The notes under the pieces are model-generated. The model did not search any database. It was given only the letters and a program-made list of their open reading frames with translations, and was not told where the DNA came from. A stretch of 12,254 bases of DNA, from positions 3,354 to 15,607 of the forward strand of contig JAKBTP010000225.1 of the NCBI GenBank assembly GCA_021844355.1, read 5' to 3'. The stretch's first letter is position 1; each line of letters begins with the position of its first letter. Position numbers and translations under genes: made by a program. Of this stretch, positions 7,042 to 12,254 are shown one piece after another. The DNA comes from a bacterium. Lineage in GTDB: Bacteria > Chloroflexota > Dormibacteria > Aeolococcales > Bog-877.

Positions 7042-8281
7042 GTTGGGTCGGACGGGGTTGAGAGCCATGGCGGTGCTGGCGCTCGGCGCCGTCGTGGCGG
7101 CGTGCGGCGCGAGCGGCGCCAATTCCACCGCCAAGGTGGGCAAGGTGACGATGTCGATCCTTGCGCCTCTGAGCGGCAGCTTCGCCTTCGTCGGGCAGTG
7201 GATCGTCTACGGCGCTCAGGCCGGGGCTTACGAGGTGAACCATAACGGCGGGGTCCTCGGCCAGAAGATCAACACCATCGAGGCCGACACCGCCGGTGAC
7301 CCGGTGGACGCGGTGCCGGCCTGGAACCGGCTGGAGGCCCAGCACCCCACATTCCAGATTGGACCGACGGCGCTGGAGATCGAGGCGGTCCTGAAGCTCT
7401 ACGACCCGGCGCACCTCCCCGACTTCACCATTGCCGGAAGCACGGAGCTCGACAACATGAACGAGAGCTACGTCTACCGGACCGGGCCGTCCGACTCCAC
7501 GCTGGCCAAGGCGATGGCGGCCTACGCCATCCACAAGCACCTGGATCGGGCGCTCCTCATCTTCGACAACGGGGTGAGCTCCCAGACCCTGGTGCCGCCG
7601 CTGGAGCAGGGGTACAAGGCCCACGGCGGCAAGATCGTCGCCAATCTGGCCCTCACCCCGGATCAGACCTCCTACCTCAGCGAGCTGAGCCAGGCCTTCA
7701 GCCAGAACCCCAACTGCATCCTGATGCAGCTCGGCCCCAAGACCTCGGCGACCGTCTTCGCCGACCTGCGCGAGCTGGGGCACCTCAACATCCCGGTGAT
7801 CGACACCGACAACGGCACCAACATCGCGGTGGCCCAGGGGATGGGGCTCTCCACCGCCGCCCAGCTGCTCACGGGAATGCAGGCGGCCACCCCGTCCGGC
7901 CCCGCTTTCCAGCAGTTCCTCAGCGTGTACCAGACCGTGCATGGCACCACCAAATACCTCCCCTCCTCACCGTCCGTCTACGACGGGGTGGTGATCGCCG
8001 CTCTCGCCATGACCATGGCCCACTCAACCGACCCCACGGTCTGGAACAAGGACGTACTCAAGGTCAGCAACCCGCCGGGTGTTCAGTGCTACACCTACCC
8101 GAGCTGCGTGAAGCTGATCAAGGAAGGTAAGAAGATCAACTACCAGGGGGCGTCAGGCCCCGAGGACTTCAACCAGCATCACAACAGCTTCGGGTCGGGC
8201 TGGACTGTGGTCAAGTGGACGACCAGTGGCAACCTCGTCCCGGTGTACACGGTGCCCCCCGCGGTGATCGCCCAGTACTGA
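7034..8281 (+). CDS. LIV-type ABC transporter substrate-binding lipoprotein
   Basis: A 415-residue type I periplasmic-binding-fold protein (LivJ/LivK, Peripla_BP_6 family) that captures the cargo outside the membrane for LivHMGF. The N-terminus is a lipoprotein signal: basic start MHRLGRTGLR, a hydrophobic stretch, then lipobox VVAAC with lipidated Cys24. A low-complexity linker (GASGANSTAKVG) precedes the first strand VTMSILAPLSGSFAFVG, the typical family opening. The first lobe includes GGVLGQKINTIEADTAGDP (72-90). Near the end, INYQGASGPEDF (368-379) matches the conserved closing motif. Cys352 and Cys358 could form a disulfide. Ligand preference cannot be read from sequence. It is the last gene before a strong hairpin and lies downstream of livF, which ties it to this transporter. 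Confidence 0.93.
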   Translation: MHRLGRTGLRAMAVLALGAVVAACGASGANSTAKVGKVTMSILAPLSGSFAFVGQWIVYGAQAGAYEVNHNGGVLGQKINTIEADTAGDPVDAVPAWNRLEAQHPTFQIGPTALEIEAVLKLYDPAHLPDFTIAGSTELDNMNESYVYRTGPSDSTLAKAMAAYAIHKHLDRALLIFDNGVSSQTLVPPLEQGYKAHGGKIVANLALTPDQTSYLSELSQAFSQNPNCILMQLGPKTSATVFADLRELGHLNIPVIDTDNGTNIAVAQGMGLSTAAQLLTGMQAATPSGPAFQQFLSVYQTVHGTTKYLPSSPSVYDGVVIAALAMTMAHSTDPTVWNKDVLKVSNPPGVQCYTYPSCVKLIKEGKKINYQGASGPEDFNQHHNSFGSGWTVVKWTTSGNLVPVYTVPPAVIAQY

Positions 8282-8305
8282 GGCTGGGAACCGAAGGCGC
8301 CAAGG

Positions 8306-8336
8306 CCGGGGGCTGGCGGAAGACGCCAGCCCCCGG
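8306..8336 (+). terminator. GC-rich hairpin, likely terminator after the transporter block
   Basis: A perfect 13-bp inverted repeat (CCGGGGGCTGGCG, loop GAAGA, then its exact complement) begins 24 bases after the binding-protein stop. No T-tract follows, which is common for terminator hairpins in high-GC Gram-positive genomes. It should end or attenuate the regulator-to-transporter transcript and may also protect its 3' end. The downstream enzymes would then need read-through or their own promoter. Confidence 0.8.
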
Positions 8337-8350
8337 TTCGCGTGTCACCT

Positions 8351-8370
8351 CGGGCTGAGCCCGCAGCCCG
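8351..8370 (+). repeat. Short alternative-pairing inverted repeat in the 5' region of the hydrolase gene
   Basis: CGGGCT (8351-8356) can pair with AGCCCG at 8358-8363, making a near-perfect palindrome around one G, or with a second AGCCCG at 8365-8370, making a hairpin with an 8-base loop. It lies between the terminator hairpin and the hydrolase start. It could be an operator or an RNA element, but GC-rich chance pairing is also possible. Confidence 0.3.
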
Positions 8371-8412
8371 GCTCTGGAGCACGTGTTCTACCGGCTCAAC
8401 GGGTGGAGGTGA

Positions 8413-8419
8413 AGGGAGG
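8413..8419 (+). promoter_or_regulatory. Shine-Dalgarno deciding the GTG start of the isochorismatase-like gene
   Basis: AGGGAGG lies six bases before GTG 8426 and nine before GTG 8429. It selects these over the in-frame ATG at 8342, which would add 28 residues unlike the family and start at the edge of the terminator region. Confidence 0.7.
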
Positions 8420-8425
8420 TCGAAG

Positions 8426-9019
8426 GTGGTGAACGGTGGCGGCCGAGCGGTGGTTCTGAACGACATGATCCGGGGCAACCTCGACCGGGAGGGCGACCCG
8501 GACCACAACGAGCTCATAAGGCGCAGCGGAATCGTGAGCAGTGCCCAGCAGCTGGTGGCCGCGGCGCGTCGCTCAGGCGCCCCGATCGTGTGGATCCGAG
8601 TCGAGCGCCGGGCGGATCGGACGGACGTCCCCGAGACTCGGACCGATCGCCCCATGGGATGGCACCTTCCGACCGTGGTCACCAGGGGAAGTTGGATGGC
8701 GGAGCAGATTGCCGAGCTGCCGGTGGAGGATCAGGACCACGTCGTTCTCAAGCCCCGGCTTGACCCCTTCCAGGCCACCGACCTAGACCTCCGGCTGCGC
8801 ACCCTCGGCGCGAGGACGCTCTACCTCGGCGGCTACTCCACCAACATGGGTGTGGAGAGCTGCGCCCGCACCGCCCACGATCTCGGCTACAACGTGGTGG
8901 TGGTTCGCGATTGCTGCCATAACGTGGCCACCGACCTGCACCAGATCTCCATGGACCGAATCCTTCCCTATTTCGCGCGGGTGATCTCGCTAGGCGACGC
9001 GCTGGCCGAGCTGGCCTGA
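8426..9019 (+). CDS. Isochorismatase-fold hydrolase lacking the usual catalytic cysteine
   Basis: A 197-residue cytosolic alpha/beta protein of the isochorismatase-like/cysteine hydrolase superfamily, which includes nicotinamidases, N-carbamoylsarcosine and ureidoacrylate amidohydrolases, and isochorismatases. The triad is normally Asp-Lys-Cys. Here Asp13 (VVLNDMI) and Lys109 (HVVLKPR) are in place. The cysteine position in the motif normally written TNxCVESTAR reads TNMGVESCAR: Gly142 replaces Cys, and a cysteine appears four residues later (Cys146). True isochorismatases such as EntB and PhzD also lack this cysteine and cleave a vinyl ether rather than an amide. The protein may therefore perform non-covalent hydrolysis or act on an unusual substrate. 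The rest of the fold is intact (TDLDLRLRTLGARTLYLGG). The gene lies 37 bases before the dehydrogenase gene and is probably co-transcribed with it. GTG 8429 is an equally possible start. Confidence 0.87.
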   Translation: MVNGGGRAVVLNDMIRGNLDREGDPDHNELIRRSGIVSSAQQLVAAARRSGAPIVWIRVERRADRTDVPETRTDRPMGWHLPTVVTRGSWMAEQIAELPVEDQDHVVLKPRLDPFQATDLDLRLRTLGARTLYLGGYSTNMGVESCARTAHDLGYNVVVVRDCCHNVATDLHQISMDRILPYFARVISLGDALAELA

Positions 9020-9020
9020 T

Positions 9021-9038
9021 GGGACTGGGCCCATTCCC
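9021..9038. repeat. Quasi-palindrome between hydrolase and dehydrogenase genes
   Basis: An 18-base near-palindrome with core TGGGCCCA (9026-9033) flanked by GGGA and TCCC, with one mismatched pair, starts one base after the hydrolase stop. It could be a regulator site or a small mRNA hairpin. The whole intergenic gap is only 37 bases. Confidence 0.3.
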
Positions 9039-9056
9039 GCCGACTGAGGAAACGCC

Positions 9057-10004
9057 ATGAGCCCGCCTGAGGCGATCCCGCCGGAGGAACCGGAGTCTTC
9101 GCCTCCGACTCCCAGAGCCGCCTTCATCGGCCTGGGTGCCATGGGGCTTCCCATGGCCAGCAGGATCCACGACGCGGGGATCAAGGTTCAGGGGTACCAC
9201 CCGCGCAAGCGGCGGGCGGAAGAGCTGTCGGCTGCGGGCATCCCCACCCTGCCCGACCTGAGCGCCGTGCTGGAGGGGGCCACGGTAGTGGCCACGATGC
9301 TCCCGGGGCCCCGGGAGGTGAGGCAGGTGATCTCGGGGCCCGGCGGGGTGTTGGCCCTAGCCCGCCCCGGAACTGTGGTGGTCGACTTTTCCACCGTCGG
9401 CCCCGAGTTGGCGCGGGAGCACTTCCGAGAGGGCGCGCTGCGAGGGATAGAGGTGCTCGACGCGCCGGTGTCCGGGGGGGTGAAGGGTGCTACCGACGGG
9501 ACTCTCACGGTCATGGTGGGAGGGTCCCAGGCGGCGCTGGAAGCGGTTAAGCCGGTGCTGCGGGCAGTTGCGCGGCAGGTGGAGTGGGTGGGCAAGGCCG
9601 GTTCCGGGCAGGTCGTCAAGGAAGCCAATCAGCTCGTGGTAGCCGGTACCCTGAGCGTGCTCGCCGAGGCCATCGCGCTTCTGCAGGCGGGGCACATCGG
9701 ATTGGAGACGGGGCTTCGCCTTCTCAGCTCGGGTCAGGCTGCTAGCACGATCCTCGTTCGCAAGGCCCCCATGTACCTCACTGGTGACTTCAGCCCCCAG
9801 TTCCGGCTGGCGCTGATGGCCAAGGACCTGGACCTGGTTCGCTCCAGCGCTGAGGCTGTGGGCCTCCGGCTACCGCTCGCCGAGCACTGCGCGCGCACCT
9901 TCGCGTCCGCGGAGGCCGCCGGGTACGGTGATCTCGACTGCGCGGCGGTGAGCAAGAAGATGGTCGATGACGCCTTGATGGAGCCCGGAGCTCTCGGCCG
10001 CTGA
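9057..10004 (+). CDS. NAD(P)-dependent beta-hydroxyacid dehydrogenase (GarR/3-hydroxyisobutyrate dehydrogenase family)
   Basis: A 315-residue cytosolic oxidoreductase interconverting a 3-hydroxy acid and its semialdehyde, as in tartronate-semialdehyde reductase, 3-hydroxyisobutyrate dehydrogenase or glyoxylate/succinic-semialdehyde reductase. The Rossmann motif FIGLGAMGLPMA is at 23-34, the substrate-binding loop DAPVSGG at 135-141, the catalytic Lys188 with Asn191 in GSGQVVKEANQ, and the conserved Lys256-Asp257 in MAKDLDL. The ANQ after the catalytic lysine resembles GarR more than classical HIBADH. Beta-strand 2 ends in GYHPRKRR with no acidic residue, which favours NADPH over NADH. The first 20 residues are a Pro/Glu/Ser-rich extension before the Rossmann fold. 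ATG 9057 has AGGA at 9047-9050, so the extension appears to be translated. It follows the hydrolase by 37 bases and may process the hydrolase product. Confidence 0.9.
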   Translation: MSPPEAIPPEEPESSPPTPRAAFIGLGAMGLPMASRIHDAGIKVQGYHPRKRRAEELSAAGIPTLPDLSAVLEGATVVATMLPGPREVRQVISGPGGVLALARPGTVVVDFSTVGPELAREHFREGALRGIEVLDAPVSGGVKGATDGTLTVMVGGSQAALEAVKPVLRAVARQVEWVGKAGSGQVVKEANQLVVAGTLSVLAEAIALLQAGHIGLETGLRLLSSGQAASTILVRKAPMYLTGDFSPQFRLALMAKDLDLVRSSAEAVGLRLPLAEHCARTFASAEAAGYGDLDCAAVSKKMVDDALMEPGALGR

Positions 10005-10042
10005 CTGGGGCGACAAGCTCTCCCAGCTCCTCACCCGCAGGG

Positions 10043-11395
10043 ATGACGGCCGGTCACGACGTTGATCAGATGAGTCTCAACTCCCGGATAGTGAGGTTGG
10101 CGCTGCCCTCCCTGGGCGCCCTTCTGCTCGAGCCCTTGTACAACCTCACGGACACGGCCATCGTGGGTCACCTGGGACGCCCGCAGCTGGGTGGGCTGGC
10201 GCTCGCCGCCGGAGTTCTGAACGTGGTCTGGTGGACCACCGCGTTCCTGGGGCAGGTGACCCTGACCCGGGTGGCTCAGGGGGCGGGATCTGGAGAGAGC
10301 TCCGTGGCCAGACGCGCCGTGGGCGCCGCATACACTCTCGCCCTGCTGCTGGGGGTCGTGGGCGCCCTCGGGGTCGAAGCCGTGGCCCCCTTCGCCACGG
10401 CGCTTCTCGGGGGGCGCGGTCCCGTGGCGGCCAACTCCGAGACCTACCTCCACATCGCGGCGTTGGGGATCGCACCCCTTCTGCTCAGCGTGGCCGGCAC
10501 GGGACACCTCAACGGGTTGGGAAGGCCCCGCCGGACGCTGGAGATAACCCTCGCCGCCAACCTCCTGAATGTGGCCCTGGAGGTGTTCCTGGTCTACGGG
10601 GCCCACCTCGGGATCGCCGGCTCCGCCTGGGGCACGGTGGCGGCTCAAATCGTGGCTGCGGGCGGATTCTGGGCATCGTCCCGGCGGTCCACCGTCCGCC
10701 CGGCGCGCCCGCGCCGTGATGACCTGCGAAGGCTGGTGGCCGACGGGATCCCGCTGACGGTTCGAACCCTGGCCCTGGATGCCGTGCTGCTCGCCGCGAC
10801 CGCCATCGCCGCCAGACTGGGGCCGTCTGACCTGGCCGCCCAGCAGGTAGTGCTCCAGGTGTGGATCCTCCTGGCGCTCTCGATGGACTGCCTGGCGGTG
10901 GCGGGGCAGATTCTGGTCGGGGAGGCGACCGGGCGAGATGACCTCGCCGCGGTCCGGGCGGTTGGGCGCCGCGTCCTCCTCTGGACACTGGGCGCCGGAG
11001 CCGTACTCGGGGGACTCACCCTGGGGCTCGCCGGACCGCTGCCCTCCGCCTTCACCAACAACCCGCACGTCGCCGCCGGAGCCTCGGGCGCCCTGCTGGT
11101 GTGTGGCGCCCAGCAACCGATCGCCGCACTGGCTTTCGTCCTCGACGGTCTTCTGCTGGGAGCGGCCCGGTTCGCAGCGCTGAGGCGGGCCATGCTGGCG
11201 GCTTTGCTGGCATTCGTTCCCGCCGGGGCGGCGGTTCTGGCCTTTCCGGCTGTGGGGCTCGTGGGACTGTGGGTGGCCCTTACCCTCTGGGTGGGTGTTC
11301 GGGCGCTGATCCTCTACCGCGGCTGGGTCCGATACCTCGGCCGAAGTCGAGGCGCGAAATCTCCAGCGCCACCGGTCGCACTGTCGGGCAGGTAG
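10043..11395 (+). CDS. MATE family efflux transporter
   Basis: A 450-residue inner-membrane cation-coupled multidrug/metabolite exporter with about twelve hydrophobic segments in two similar halves. The MATE opening is clear: SLNSRIVRLALPSLGALL followed by PLYNLTDTAIVGHLG, with Asp37 in the first helix. The second half restarts near RDDLRRLVADGIPL with a matching helix. Length is typical and the style is closest to DinF-like members. Start ATG 10043 has no convincing ribosome site. ATG 10070, just before SLNSR, is an alternative giving a shorter N-terminus. It follows the dehydrogenase by 38 bases on the same strand, so it may be co-transcribed and could export a toxic intermediate or product, but this link is inferred from position only. 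Confidence 0.93.
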   Translation: MTAGHDVDQMSLNSRIVRLALPSLGALLLEPLYNLTDTAIVGHLGRPQLGGLALAAGVLNVVWWTTAFLGQVTLTRVAQGAGSGESSVARRAVGAAYTLALLLGVVGALGVEAVAPFATALLGGRGPVAANSETYLHIAALGIAPLLLSVAGTGHLNGLGRPRRTLEITLAANLLNVALEVFLVYGAHLGIAGSAWGTVAAQIVAAGGFWASSRRSTVRPARPRRDDLRRLVADGIPLTVRTLALDAVLLAATAIAARLGPSDLAAQQVVLQVWILLALSMDCLAVAGQILVGEATGRDDLAAVRAVGRRVLLWTLGAGAVLGGLTLGLAGPLPSAFTNNPHVAAGASGALLVCGAQQPIAALAFVLDGLLLGAARFAALRRAMLAALLAFVPAGAAVLAFPAVGLVGLWVALTLWVGVRALILYRGWVRYLGRSRGAKSPAPPVALSGR

Positions 11396-11406
11396 CGCGG
11401 CTCACA

Positions 11407-11420
11407 GCGGCTTGGGCCGC
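11407..11420 (+). terminator. Possible weak terminator after the MATE gene
   Basis: GCGGC, loop TTGG, GCCGC forms a 5-bp hairpin 12 bases after the MATE stop codon. It is short and has no T-run, so it is only a candidate. Confidence 0.3.
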
Positions 11421-11470
11421 CCGCGTCGCGGATAGCTCCGTCCTCGCCGGGTGCGGGTAGCAGGCGATGC

Positions 11471-11584
11471 ATGAGGATCGCGCTCATTGGTCCGAGGCAC
11501 GTCCACGCCATCGAAGACGTCCCCCCTGCCCATCGTGGTCGACCTTCGCTATCCGTGCCCCGACCACCCTGGCGCTGGACCTGA
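11471..11584 (+). pseudogene. Possible remnant of a gene start (37 codons)
   Basis: The frame begins MRIALIGPRHVHAIED, resembling the first strand and loop of Rossmann-fold or glycosyltransferase proteins, then turns into Pro/Arg-rich sequence and stops at 11582-11584. There is only a weak purine stretch upstream. It could be the decayed 5' end of a gene or pure chance, and no second fragment is recognisable downstream. Confidence 0.15.
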
Positions 11585-11822
11585 GCCCGCAACTGGGCTC
11601 GGCTACGCAGCGACCCTTGGCCCCCTCCCGCCAGGCGTTGCGCGTCGTGAATTACCCCTAAGAAATAGCTGAAGTCGACTTTGGAGCGGGAGAAGCCTCA
11701 CGACGCTGGGAGGCCCACCGTCCGGCCGCGACTTCCGTGGCCCGGTGTCAGAGAGCGTCACCCGCAGGAGCCCGGAACCCAGTACGACTCCGGTCACCTT
11801 CCGGCGCTCAACCACGGGGAAC

Positions 11823-12200
11823 TCACCTGATGCCCGTATCGCACAGCACGTTGGCCCTGGTCGACCCTGAGTCCTCGACCACGACTCGGGTCGCCGGACA
11901 TCTCGGCCATACTGGAGTCTGAACCGCCACGAAGTAGGTGCCTGGGGCGACGTGGACCGAGTACCTGCCGTGAACATCGGACCGGGCCGAGGTCACCACT
12001 TGCCCAGACCGGGAGAGTATTAGGACGGTAGTCTGCAACGGCCGGTTCGGACAGGGCGAGCCCACCTGCTCCACTGGGCAGGTCGGGCCGGCCATGACGG
12101 TGCCGGACACGGTGCCGTAGTTGGTGGCCGGGAGCCGTCCGCAGCCGAGGAGGAGCAGGCCCCCGGTCGCTACCATCGCCGGCCACCGGACAATCGACAT
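11823..12200 (-). CDS. Small lipoprotein with carboxypeptidase-regulatory-like (transthyretin-type) domain
   Basis: A 125-residue predicted exported lipoprotein. The signal has an early Arg, a hydrophobic stretch ATGGLLLL and lipobox LLGC with lipidated Cys20. The remainder is a single beta-sandwich: opening strand GTVSGTVMAGPTCP (29-42), strand QTTVLILSRSGQVV, the typical turn DVHGRYSVHVAPGTYFVAV (75-93), then a closing strand. Four further cysteines (41, 50, 101, 120) could form two disulfides in the exported domain. Such domains are usually non-catalytic binding or surface modules. No Shine-Dalgarno is visible before the ATG at 12200, and a start at codon 9 is possible. It runs convergent to the MATE gene and is probably unrelated to the catabolic cluster. 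Confidence 0.8.
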   Translation of the reverse strand: MSIVRWPAMVATGGLLLLGCGRLPATNYGTVSGTVMAGPTCPVEQVGSPCPNRPLQTTVLILSRSGQVVTSARSDVHGRYSVHVAPGTYFVAVQTPVWPRCPATRVVVEDSGSTRANVLCDTGIR

Positions 12201-12254
12201 CGGCAGGTCATGATGACACCGGGCGCGAGCAGGAGGACAAGTTAGTCGCCGAAC
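12201..12254. other. Upstream edge of the lipoprotein gene
   Basis: These 54 bases hold the 5' region of the minus-strand lipoprotein gene. AGGAGG occurs on the + strand at 12231-12236, but no start codon follows before the window ends. I see no clear promoter. Confidence 0.4.

Larger units (their letters stand above)
11396..11822. other. 427-base intergenic region between convergent genes
   Basis: It lies between the MATE stop and the stop of the minus-strand lipoprotein. It contains a small hairpin close to the MATE stop (listed separately) and a short ORF at 11471-11584 that begins like a Rossmann or glycosyltransferase N-terminus (MRIALIGPRHVHAIED) but stops after 37 codons. There is an inverted repeat GAGCCC/GGGCTC (11583-11588 with 11595-11600) and a perfect 10-base palindrome AAGTCGACTT (11672-11681) in a locally AT-richer patch. 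I see no tRNA, no insertion-sequence ends and no complete gene. Confidence 0.5.

Noticed and set aside
6956..7942. A 328-codon minus-strand frame opposite the solute-binding protein
   Set aside because: Shadow of the lipoprotein gene, which has a signal peptide, a strong ribosome site and family motifs. The antisense product has low-complexity composition.
8342..8425. 28-residue upstream extension of the isochorismatase-like protein
   Set aside because: Residues are not family-like and the ATG lies next to the terminator hairpin, while GTG 8426 has a well-placed AGGGAGG.
10005..10026. CTGGG/CCCAG hairpin as a terminator after the dehydrogenase
   Set aside because: Only five base pairs with a 12-base loop and no T-tract, so it is too weak to call.
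10031..11116. A 361-codon minus-strand frame opposite the MATE gene
   Set aside because: Hydrophilic, Gly/Arg/Gln/His-rich shadow of a clear membrane protein, with no recognisable domain.
1..12254. CRISPR arrays, insertion sequences, tRNA or rRNA genes, phage or defence genes
   Set aside because: No regularly spaced repeats, terminal inverted repeats with a transposase, tRNA cloverleaf or nuclease-type domains were seen in reading both strands.

Overview
The window is GC-rich, with tightly packed genes almost all on the + strand. It has several GTG starts, stop/start overlaps of the ATGA and GTGA type, two predicted lipoproteins and a near-leaderless regulator promoter. This fits an Actinomycetota-like bacterium or a related high-GC, mostly uncultured soil lineage. 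No rRNA, tRNA or marker gene is present, so the phylum stays an inference.

Layout. Positions 1-273 hold no gene I can defend, but contain a promoter (TTGACA, 18-base spacer, TACACT) just before a GntR/FCD regulator (274-993). The regulator overlaps by 23 bases a class V PLP enzyme of the SufS/selenocysteine-lyase type (971-2383). A uroporphyrinogen-decarboxylase-fold protein with a methyltransferase-like metal site follows (2474-3505). Next comes a complete branched-chain-amino-acid-type ABC importer: permeases LivH (3579-4451) and LivM (4453-5463), ATPases LivG (5460-6236) and LivF (6233-6946), and a lipoprotein solute-binding protein (7034-8281). A perfect 13-bp GC-rich hairpin (8306-8336) closes this block. 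Beyond it lie an isochorismatase-fold hydrolase whose usual nucleophilic cysteine is replaced by glycine (8426-9019), a GarR/3-hydroxyisobutyrate-dehydrogenase-type reductase (9057-10004) and a MATE efflux protein (10043-11395). A non-coding or degraded stretch (11396-11822) separates these from a convergent small lipoprotein with a carboxypeptidase-regulatory-like fold (11823-12200, - strand).

How they may work together. A substrate-responsive GntR regulator, a dedicated importer and four soluble enzymes of different chemistry (PLP C-S/C-N chemistry, UroD-type methyl or carboxyl transfer, isochorismatase-fold hydrolysis, beta-hydroxyacid oxidoreduction) look like an uptake-and-catabolism locus for a small, possibly methylated or sulfur/nitrogen-containing amino-acid-like compound. 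The substrate cannot be read from the sequence. I do not recognise this combination as a named pathway. Its enzyme set, with altered active-site residues in two members, is the most interesting aspect of the window.
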